Shown here: positions 32,212-38,827 of the stretch, in pieces
Position numbering within the stretch: position 1 is the first letter of the stretch
How the letters are laid out: each line of letters starts with the position of its first letter
Assembly (NCBI GenBank): GCA_003135055.1
Contig: PLDF01000202.1
Span: 8,009-46,835 of the forward strand
Source: Bryobacterales bacterium
GTDB lineage: Bacteria > Acidobacteriota > Terriglobia > Bryobacterales > Bryobacteraceae
Length of the DNA: 38,827 nt
Reading direction: 5' to 3'
Notes under the pieces: model-generated
Database searches by the model: none
The model's input: the letters and a program-made list of their open reading frames with translations, nothing else
What the model was told of the DNA's origin: nothing
Program-made: the position numbers and the translations under genes

Positions 32212-34271
32212 CTGCCATCGCTCAGGCGCTCAGCGCCGCACTGCTCCATTTCGTCTGGCAGGGAACGCTGCTGGCATTCCTGCTGTGGATTACGCTTTCG
32301 ATGCTGCGAAACCGTACGGCGAACCAACGGTATGCCGCGAGTTGCGCGGCGCTGGCCTTGATGGCGGCGGTGCCGGCGCTGACGGCGTGGATGGTGTACC
32401 GGCAACCGGGCGCCGTCCCCATTTCAGCCGCGATTTCTGCGGCGGCGCCAACGTTGATTCAGGCGTCGATTCAGGACGCCGCGCGCATCGCTCGGGAATC
32501 CGCGCTGCTGGAATGGATGGCGGTGTGTCGGCAATGGGCGCTGCCGGTGTGGTCGGTTGGCGTATTGGTTTTCGCATTGCGGCTGGTGCTCGGGTGCCGG
32601 CACGTGGCGGCGCTGCGCCGTCTGGGACAAGCGGCGGAAGGGCAGGTTGCGGAGGCGGTCGCGCTGCTGGCCCGGCGCATGAAGGCCAAGCGTGCGATTC
32701 GAGTATTGATTTCCAGCGTAGCGGAAAGCCCGAGCGTAGTCGGGTGGCTGCGTCCCGTGATTCTGTTGCCGGCGGCGACGCTGGCGGGCCTGGAGCCGGA
32801 ACAACTGCAGGCGGTGCTGGCACATGAGATCGCGCACATACGGCGGCACGATTATCTGGTCAACCTGGCGCAGACGATGGTGGAGACGCTGCTGTTTTAT
32901 CATCCGGCGGTGTGGTGGGCGTCGGCTCGGATCCGGCACGAACGCGAGCTTTGCTGCGACGATGCGGCGGTGGCAATATGCGGCGACGCCATTTCCTATG
33001 CCCGCGCCCTTACCAGCCTGGAGCGGCTGCGAGCGTCGACGCCGCGACTGGCGCTGGGAAGCACGGGCGGATCGCTGCTGTATCGCATCCAGCGGCTGGC
33101 GGGCGTGAGGCAAGAGATGGGGCCATCGAAGCTGCCCGGAATCGCGGCGCTGGCGCTGGGCCTCGCGTGCTTTGCGACCACCGTGCATTGGGCGAAGGCA
33201 CAGCAGTTGGCGGAGCAGCAGCCGATCGCCGAGGAATGGGGGATCACTGTCTCGTCTACCGGCGAGGTGTTACACCGCGACCGTGTGCCCTATCCCGAAG
33301 CTACCTACAAAGATGGGATTCAAGGGTCCGTGACGTTGGAAGCGACGCTCGATCAGTCCGGCAACGTAGCGGATGCGCGGGTGCTCAGCGGACCGCCGGA
33401 ACTGCGGAAGGTAGCATTGCAATCCGTATTGCAGTGGCAGTTCGCGCATGGGCGCGCGGGTGAAACGCAGCAGGTTAGCATCGCGTTCCAACAAGACCCT
33501 CGCGAGCAATTGCGACACGAGTTGCAGATAACGCTGAACCAAGCCCATACCACGGATGAGTTCCTCAATGACGAGCTGAGGGCCGCGCAGGAACGGGGCG
33601 ATTCGCGTGCTATCGAGGAGGTCCAGGAAAAAATCAATCGGGCTAACGCGATACACAGAGCGGCCGGCGTTGAGGAACATATGGCTCAACTCAAACAAGT
33701 CGGCCAAGAGCAAGACAAAATCGATACTAACCTTGAAATTCTCAGGCTGAACCTCTGGGAACTGGAGTCGAAGGGTCACACTCAGGCCGTCGACAGTCAG
33801 CTTGCACAACTTAAAGCGGGAATTGCGACACTGGAAGCGAATAAGCGCGATCTTCAGGAGCGAATGGCGCAAGTCATACAAGCCCATCAAGAGGAAGACC
33901 AACAAAACATCGCGGCTCATCTTGCACAGTTGACCCAACAACTGGCGGAGGCGCGCAAGAACCTGGACGAGAATAACTCGCAGAGCGTCGCGACGCTGAG
34001 GCAACTGGAACTCCTTCGGAGTAGGGCCGAGGGCTTTTCCTTCATGGGCGCGCGTTTGGACCGCATAGAGATCGCCGGGCTGCCGGATAGCGCGAAGACC
34101 GCGCTGGCCGCAAGGCTTCCCGTAAGAGTCGGATATATTCTTTCGCCCGAATCGGTGCAGAGTGTGTTGGATGCGATTCGCGAGTTCGACCCGCGTTTGG
34201 AGTGCCGATTCACTCGCGCGGACACTGGAGACGTAACGATACGCATCGCCTGGTCCGAGCATCGGAAGTAA
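32208..34271 (+). CDS. M56/BlaR1-type sensor peptidase with TonB-like and coiled-coil domains
   Basis: 687 residues. Membrane helices lie near residues 8-32, 43-62, 111-129 and 309-327. Between them is the zinc peptidase core: HEIAH (His206, Glu207, His210) and RIRHERELCCDD with the third-ligand Glu near 245. Classical BlaR1 then has a penicillin-binding sensor; this protein instead has a TonB C-terminal-like domain (355-428; GSVTLEATLDQSGNVADARV), a long Gln/Glu-rich coiled coil (about 430-625) and a compact end (628-687; LPVRVGYILSPESVQSVLDA). It should sense an envelope signal and inactivate the upstream repressor. The TonB-like part probably does not energise transport. It converges on the sedolisin gene with one base between stops. 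Confidence 0.9.
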   Translation: MTAIAQALSAALLHFVWQGTLLAFLLWITLSMLRNRTANQRYAASCAALALMAAVPALTAWMVYRQPGAVPISAAISAAAPTLIQASIQDAARIARESALLEWMAVCRQWALPVWSVGVLVFALRLVLGCRHVAALRRLGQAAEGQVAEAVALLARRMKAKRAIRVLISSVAESPSVVGWLRPVILLPAATLAGLEPEQLQAVLAHEIAHIRRHDYLVNLAQTMVETLLFYHPAVWWASARIRHERELCCDDAAVAICGDAISYARALTSLERLRASTPRLALGSTGGSLLYRIQRLAGVRQEMGPSKLPGIAALALGLACFATTVHWAKAQQLAEQQPIAEEWGITVSSTGEVLHRDRVPYPEATYKDGIQGSVTLEATLDQSGNVADARVLSGPPELRKVALQSVLQWQFAHGRAGETQQVSIAFQQDPREQLRHELQITLNQAHTTDEFLNDELRAAQERGDSRAIEEVQEKINRANAIHRAAGVEEHMAQLKQVGQEQDKIDTNLEILRLNLWELESKGHTQAVDSQLAQLKAGIATLEANKRDLQERMAQVIQAHQEEDQQNIAAHLAQLTQQLAEARKNLDENNSQSVATLRQLELLRSRAEGFSFMGARLDRIEIAGLPDSAKTALAARLPVRVGYILSPESVQSVLDAIREFDPRLECRFTRADTGDVTIRIAWSEHRK

Positions 34272-34272
34272 A

Positions 34273-37200
34273 TCAATTGGTCACGTTGAGCAACGCACCT
34301 GCACTGGCCACGCCGCCCTGAGTCACCACAACCTTTTGCGGGCCAGGAGCGATACTGGTTGGCACGAATACATTGATCTGCGTCAAGCCTTCGTAGGTGT
34401 AAGCCAGGCTGGAATAAATCACCGTGGCCGGCACGCCGCCGATAGTTACCGACACGGGTAACAAAGGCTTAGGCGCCGTCGCGGGCGGGGCAACGGGAGT
34501 GTTGCTCGCGATGGCGGGAGAGACATCGCCCTGCCCGGTGATATAGAACGCTATTTCGGCGCCGCGCGCGGCGTTTTCAGCGCCCGCCAGAAGGCCGTTG
34601 GCAGAGTCCACGAAGATGCCCGGCGCTGCGAGTGTCACGGGGAATATGTACGAGGCCACCTGCCCGTTATTGCTCAACCCGAGGACGGCCGTTCCCGCCG
34701 GAGTCTCGAAGGGCATCAAGATGTTTACTTGCGTAGGCGAAGCGTACTCCACAGCCGCCGGAATTCCGTCGATTGTCGCCGAAACCCCCGCCAGCGCGGG
34801 CAGCAGCGGACTTGTGGAAGACGCGAGATTAGTCCCGGGCGGCGCGAGAGCGGAGCCGTAAATGGATAGATACATTCCAGGCGCGGCAACGGGCTGGCCG
34901 GAAGCCGCATTGGACACCGCGGTGATTTTCGTCAACGCGGATCCGCCGATGGTGAAGACGACTGTCGCAACCACGTACTGCGGCGAGGTGTTCTGCGATT
35001 GAAACACCAGGCTGGCGCTGTAGACTCCGTTGCTAAGGCCCGCTCCGGAGGCGGTGACGGAGATCTGCGCGGGGCCCGTCCCGGTGTGCGGCGAAACGGC
35101 GAGCCACGCGGATTCCAGACCGGAGGGGCTGGCCGTGACGGTCCATTGCTGCTGAGCCGGAACAGTAAGGCTGATGCTGCCATTGGCCGATTGCGACGCC
35201 GCGGCCGCGTTGAGCGTCAGCGCGGTGGGTAAAGCGGCCAAGGGTCCAGCGCTTTGTCCGGCGCCCTGGAAGGCGATCGAGGTCTTGGCAGTGACCGTAT
35301 TGCCCAGTGTGTCGGTCCCATCCGTTTCGAGAGTCGCCGAAGTCAGGGGCGTCGAGGCAGGCCAGCACATAGTAGCGGACAACGATCCGAGCGGCGGCAC
35401 ACGCACACTGCCGAACAGGCTCAGGATGCTTGACGTGTAACTCGCATTGGTAAGATCGACGCCGTATCCGTTGGTCTCCTGCAGAGTCAGGTATTGGGCG
35501 TAGGGACATGTGGCGCTGCCTGGGTTCTCGGTCATGATCGAGGGCGCGGCGGTAAAGGTCAGCGCCGCGCCGGCCGGAGTGACCCACTGATTGGCCAGGT
35601 TGGCAAGGTCAATCGATCCTAAGCCAGTGACTTGATCGTATCCGGGGCCGGCCATCCAGCCCATGTTACCGGTGGTGCAGTTGAGCGTATAAATGGCGCA
35701 CGCAACGATGTTGCTACCCGAGGTGATGTCGTGGAAGGCGGTGGTGCTGGAATGCGCCAGCCGGTAAAGCGTGGGGTTGATGTTGCCCAGCCCGGCAGCG
35801 GCCTGCAAATGGTTGGCTGCCAGGTAATCGTTCAGCAGCACTAACATGCCGGCGAATACGGCCGTGGCGGCGGAAGTGCCGCCGGTCGCCAGCGGCTGCA
35901 TCGCCCCTTGGTAAACATACGCATAACCATCGTGATTGGGCGATGCCGCAAAGGCGAGGTCGGGAACGTCGCGCGCTCCGTCATTGGGCACGCCGAGGCC
36001 GGTCTGCCAGGAAGGCTTCTGATATAGCGCGCTGGCGCCGCCGCCGGAAGCGCTCAACTGCGGCGAGATGGCATTATCGTTCCATGCGGCTTCGGGGATA
36101 TAGCTCAACGCGGAAGCATCGGTAATGGGGTTGTTATTGAGATTCCAATAGCCGGGCGTCAACTCGGCGAAAGTTGTGCCGCCCACGCCAGTGACTTCCG
36201 GAATGCTGGCGGGAATATTCACCGCCAAGCCGTTGACGGCTGTAGTTGCGGTCGGCGAAGTGTCGCACGCCGCGGCGCCCTGATCGCCGGATGCCGCCAG
36301 CCATGTGATGCCGAGCGCGTTGGCCTGCTGCGCAAGATTCTCGGAGGCGGCGATCGCGGAGCCCATCACCAACTGCTCGCACTCGGTATAACTCGACGCG
36401 ATGACCGGGGCGAGATTCATATCGATGGCGTACTGGACGGCGGCAGCGGCGCTGGTGGTGTACACGTAGATGATGGTCGCGTTGGGCGCCATGCCGCCAG
36501 CCCACTCGAGGTCGAGGTCGATTTCCTGTTGTTGTGACGCCACTGTACCCGGGTCGCTGCCGACGGGCATGATTTGCGGATCGTTGGCCTGGAGCCCGAG
36601 CTGGCTGCGGAAAAGGCGATCGTCGGTGAGGTCCACGTTGGACTGGCCCACAACCACCAGCTTCTGCCCGGTTCCTTTGTAGCCCGCGTTCAAGAGCGGG
36701 TTCATATCGTAGATGGTCCAGAGATCCGCCGGGACAAGAAGATGGGTAGTACCGTTCGGCTGCGTAAAATCCGGCCCTGGCCGCGTGAGGCGATGCGGCG
36801 GCTTAGGGTAAAAATCGTCCAGACCGCGGATCGCCGAAACCAGCGGCTCAAGCGCCGCGGGAATGCTGGGGTCGCCGGCGTTGGCGAAATGCGTCTCGCC
36901 ATCCACTGCGTAACGGTGCAGTTCCAGTTGAAACGCGCTTTGTACATGCGCGGCTGAGCCGCTGATGCGGATCCAGGTGCGCGTGTGGGCCTCGTATTCC
37001 ACGCGGAAGCCTTGCGATTCGGCCCATGCAGCGACCTTGGCGAGATCGCTGGGGCTAAGGCCGAAGCGGTCCGCGAACTCCTCCGGCTGCAACCATTGAT
37101 GGTACTTGGCAGAGGCCGGATCCTGTTGCTGCTTGAGCAATTCCTGTATCGCCGAGTGCTGCTCGGCGGTTGGCTTGAAGTTCAGCGTGATGCCGTCCAG

Positions 37201-37380
37201 ATGGAGTGAGGCGTCGACAAGGCCGCGGTCGAACTCCGGCCGCGCCTGGGGGTTGGAATTGCCCTTGAGGACCACCCGGTTGCGAGGATTAATGACGCCG
37301 GCGATGCGGTCTTGCTGGGCGAAGAGAGCCGGAAGGGTTACCGAAAGACCTAGGAGTAGGCGCCTTGCTAGTATGCGCAT
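34273..37380 (-). CDS. Secreted sedolisin (S53) peptidase with BACON-like and TIGR03437-like domains
   Basis: 1035 residues from the ATG at 37380, which begins the signal peptide (MRILARRLLLGLSVTLPALF); the longer open frame to 37698 has no support. An activation prodomain covers about 30-195 (SAKYHQWLQPEEFADRFGLS). The acid Ser-peptidase domain follows with Glu286 and Asp290 (QQQEIDLDLEW), oxyanion Asp366 (AASGDQGAAA) and Ser503 (ATGGTSAATA), so the triad is complete. The calcium-loop region reads FHDITSGSN and DQVTGLGSIDL. After residue 700 come beta-sandwich parts: a BACON-like domain (LPTALTLNAAAASQ) and the acidobacterial C-terminal domain (AVSNAASGQPVAAPGMYLSI ... EGLTQINVFVP). It probably digests protein outside the cell at low pH. 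Confidence 0.93.
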   Translation of the reverse strand: MRILARRLLLGLSVTLPALFAQQDRIAGVINPRNRVVLKGNSNPQARPEFDRGLVDASLHLDGITLNFKPTAEQHSAIQELLKQQQDPASAKYHQWLQPEEFADRFGLSPSDLAKVAAWAESQGFRVEYEAHTRTWIRISGSAAHVQSAFQLELHRYAVDGETHFANAGDPSIPAALEPLVSAIRGLDDFYPKPPHRLTRPGPDFTQPNGTTHLLVPADLWTIYDMNPLLNAGYKGTGQKLVVVGQSNVDLTDDRLFRSQLGLQANDPQIMPVGSDPGTVASQQQEIDLDLEWAGGMAPNATIIYVYTTSAAAAVQYAIDMNLAPVIASSYTECEQLVMGSAIAASENLAQQANALGITWLAASGDQGAAACDTSPTATTAVNGLAVNIPASIPEVTGVGGTTFAELTPGYWNLNNNPITDASALSYIPEAAWNDNAISPQLSASGGGASALYQKPSWQTGLGVPNDGARDVPDLAFAASPNHDGYAYVYQGAMQPLATGGTSAATAVFAGMLVLLNDYLAANHLQAAAGLGNINPTLYRLAHSSTTAFHDITSGSNIVACAIYTLNCTTGNMGWMAGPGYDQVTGLGSIDLANLANQWVTPAGAALTFTAAPSIMTENPGSATCPYAQYLTLQETNGYGVDLTNASYTSSILSLFGSVRVPPLGSLSATMCWPASTPLTSATLETDGTDTLGNTVTAKTSIAFQGAGQSAGPLAALPTALTLNAAAASQSANGSISLTVPAQQQWTVTASPSGLESAWLAVSPHTGTGPAQISVTASGAGLSNGVYSASLVFQSQNTSPQYVVATVVFTIGGSALTKITAVSNAASGQPVAAPGMYLSIYGSALAPPGTNLASSTSPLLPALAGVSATIDGIPAAVEYASPTQVNILMPFETPAGTAVLGLSNNGQVASYIFPVTLAAPGIFVDSANGLLAGAENAARGAEIAFYITGQGDVSPAIASNTPVAPPATAPKPLLPVSVTIGGVPATVIYSSLAYTYEGLTQINVFVPTSIAPGPQKVVVTQGGVASAGALLNVTN

Positions 37381-37547
37381 GCTATAAGCCCGAATGGGTA
37401 TCTTAGCGCACTCGGGAGCACTCCGGTCACTCCGCGTCACTCCGCGAGGCCGCCCGCGACTCGGGCGCCTGAACGTTCGGGACACCCTGCTCCTGCGACT
37501 GACCGGAGACCGCAGCGTGCCGGAATGTTGGCGCGGCGGTCCGAAAC

Positions 37548-37567
37548 GACAGGCCAGGAGGCCTGTC
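37548..37567. repeat. Perfect hairpin GACAGGCC/GGCCTGTC
   Basis: Eight paired bases around AGGA, followed by CCCACC. It is related to the 25706-25730 palindrome and lies in the gap upstream of the sedolisin gene. Apart from this and the fragment at 37680-37838, the 37381-37847 gap has no gene I can support. Confidence 0.55.
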
Positions 37568-37679
37568 CCACCGATCCATGAACCATCGGGGGACCAACCT
37601 GCGGATATACGCTCACCCTGCGGCCCTATTGATAACGCTTGAGAGCGGCCGTCAGATAGACGTTTCGGGCCCAACCCGA

Positions 37680-37838
37680 TTCGCGCCGGTCTATTCAAAA
37701 TGCGACTCGGCCCGGGCGGAGCTGCTGTTTTTCGGGAAGGTTCCCGGCTATGAAGGTCTCAATCGGATCAATGTCGGGGTTCCGATAGGCATTGCGCCGG
37801 GACCGGCGATACCCGTGAGTCGGCCGCCCTGGCAATGA
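37680..37838 (+). pseudogene. Orphan C-terminal fragment of a TIGR03437-like domain
   Basis: The frame ending in TGA at 37836-37838 reads RAELLFFGKVPGYEGLNRIN, then VGVPIGIAPGPAIPV, the closing strands of the domain that ends the sedolisin next door (there EGLTQINVFVPTSIAPGP). It lies on the opposite strand and has no matching N-terminal part, signal peptide or ribosome site, so it is the tail of a lost gene. The formal ORF from 37578 is not a gene start. Confidence 0.65.
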
Positions 37839-37847
37839 TGTCACTAA

Positions 37848-38827
37848 CTATTCGCCGCCACGCCCGCCGCGGCCGGCCTGCGGCTTTGGCATCGGCTTGC
37901 GCGGCAGCATGTCGGGCCGCGCGGCCGTGTTATAGACGAACCATGCCTCAATGGCCGCCGCCTGCTCCAGATCGTTGGCTTGCAGACGGTCGTATAGGTC
38001 CATGTTGGAATGGTGCGTGCGGTCGCCATACTCCAGTGGATCCTGAATGAACTGGAACGCGGGCAGCCCCACGTTGTCGAAGGGTACATGGTCGGTGCTG
38101 CCGGTGGCGCGTATGGTCAGCGTGGAGGCTCCCAGATCGCGGAACGGCTCCAGCCACGCGCGGAAGATCGGCTCCACCATATTGTTGTCCTGCATATAAA
38201 TGCCGCGGATCTTGCCGCTGCCGTTATCCAGGTTGTAATAAGCCGATAACTTGCTCCATTCGGGCTTCGGCTGCATGTCCGCGGCGTCGGCGAAGTGCTC
38301 CTTCACGTAAGCGCGCGAGCCCAGGGTGCCTTCCTCTTCGCCGGTCCACAAAGCGAGGCGCACAGTGCGCTGCATCTTGAGGTTGAGCGATTTTAGAATG
38401 CGCATCGTCTCCATCGCGACCACCGAGCCCGCCCCGTTATCGGTGGCGCCGGTGCCGCCGGTCCACGAATCGAAGTGGCCGCCCACCATCACGAAACCCG
38501 CGTTGGGATTCGTGCCGGGAAGCTCCGCCGTGATGTTGAAGGAATCCCCCGGCTCGGTGAACTTCGTGGCGATATCGAACTCCAGGGTGACGGGGATATT
38601 CTTCTCCAGCAGCCGTACCATGCGGTTATAGTGCTCGTTGGTCACCAGCACCGAGGGCGGAGGCAGTTGATCGTCGGCGGTAGTGGCCGACGCCGCGCCG
38701 CTGCCCATGACCGTGCCGCCATCGGGCCCGTTGCCCGGCGATACCACCACCAGCACGCCTTCGTCCTTCAAGAACTTGTTCAGTTGCGCCCGAAAGCCGC
38801 CATTCGCGCCGCCGCGCCCGCCCGCGC
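37848..38827 (-). CDS. M28 family zinc aminopeptidase, 5' end outside the window
   Basis: The last 326 residues of a secreted-type metallopeptidase; the frame is open to the window edge, and the TTG at 38771 is internal. Metal ligands of the M28 family are visible in order: His in GGHFDSW, Asp in GATDNGAGS, the Glu pair in LWTGEEEG, Asp in YYNLDNGSG and the final His in DRTHHSNMD. A PA-type inserted domain probably precedes (VVVSPGNGPDGGTVMGSG). The C-terminus is a short Gly/Arg/Pro tail (GRGGRGGE). It likely trims amino acids from peptides, a fitting partner for the nearby sedolisin, although the two have no shared operon signs beyond strand. Confidence 0.92.
   Translation of the reverse strand, partial: AGGRGGANGGFRAQLNKFLKDEGVLVVVSPGNGPDGGTVMGSGAASATTADDQLPPPSVLVTNEHYNRMVRLLEKNIPVTLEFDIATKFTEPGDSFNITAELPGTNPNAGFVMVGGHFDSWTGGTGATDNGAGSVVAMETMRILKSLNLKMQRTVRLALWTGEEEGTLGSRAYVKEHFADAADMQPKPEWSKLSAYYNLDNGSGKIRGIYMQDNNMVEPIFRAWLEPFRDLGASTLTIRATGSTDHVPFDNVGLPAFQFIQDPLEYGDRTHHSNMDLYDRLQANDLEQAAAIEAWFVYNTAARPDMLPRKPMPKPQAGRGGRGGE

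Noticed and set aside
33270..34262. 330-codon minus-strand ORF
   Set aside because: Antisense to the M56 protein's coiled-coil region, whose regular codons leave the reverse frame open.

Overview
The window looks like a chromosomal stretch from a GC-rich acidobacterium, most likely of the Solibacter/Bryobacter type. This is an inference from family content: a VWFA-related protein of the acidobacterial type (11501-13291), a sedolisin carrying a TIGR03437-like C-terminal domain (34273-37380), several WD40/YVTN propeller proteins, a protein of the paralogous family that opens with a NAQKSTGPxT-type motif (24731-25489), and many short palindromic intergenic repeats. There is no rRNA, tRNA, CRISPR array, intact transposase or phage module.

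Layout. 67-2253 (-) is a secreted GH127-type glycosidase. 2564-4523 (+) encodes a small secreted Cys/His-rich protein and an outer-membrane-barrel-like protein, possibly linked to metals. 4861-6297 (-) holds a DUF4159 protein, a DUF423 membrane protein and a truncated gene. 6317-6910 is a graveyard: a broken secreted-protein start, a frameshifted UPF0175-type antitoxin and a cut-off DUF3368-type toxin. A YVTN propeller protein follows (-), then a PLP-homeostasis protein translationally coupled to a glycosyltransferase, a Gly/Pro-rich secreted protein (-) and the VWFA protein. 13386-16996 is a surface-sugar cluster: rfbA, rfbC, rfbB and a GT4 glycosyltransferase. It makes dTDP-4-keto-rhamnose; the last enzyme, RfbD, is not in the window.

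17431-24730 holds a kinase-type WD40 protein, an NTF2-like protein coupled to an FAD monooxygenase, a duplicated-domain DUF1566 protein and a decayed second copy of the monooxygenase region. 24731-31553 holds the STGP-type protein with four tandem stop codons, a LuxR-type response regulator (-), an HME-RND metal efflux permease without its partners, a PAP2 phosphatase, a chimeric small ORF and a pair of small overlapping minus-strand genes. 31777-34271 is a BlaI-type repressor with a two-dyad operator and an M56/BlaR1-type sensor peptidase with added TonB-like, coiled-coil and C-terminal domains. The sedolisin converges on it, leaving one base between the stop codons. The window closes inside an M28 peptidase (-).

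The strongest recurring theme is short tandem duplication and palindromic repeats at gene edges. A 14-bp duplication displaced the rfbA start codon, a 60-bp duplication copied the whole rfbB-glycosyltransferase spacer, a 12-bp repeat gives four in-frame stops, and 12- and 15-bp in-frame repeats lie in two glycosyltransferases. REP-like hairpins, some in inverted pairs, fill many gaps. I did not find a clearly new multi-gene system. The best candidates for follow-up are the rfbA leader arrangement, the BlaI operator with the extended M56 sensor, and the repeat families.
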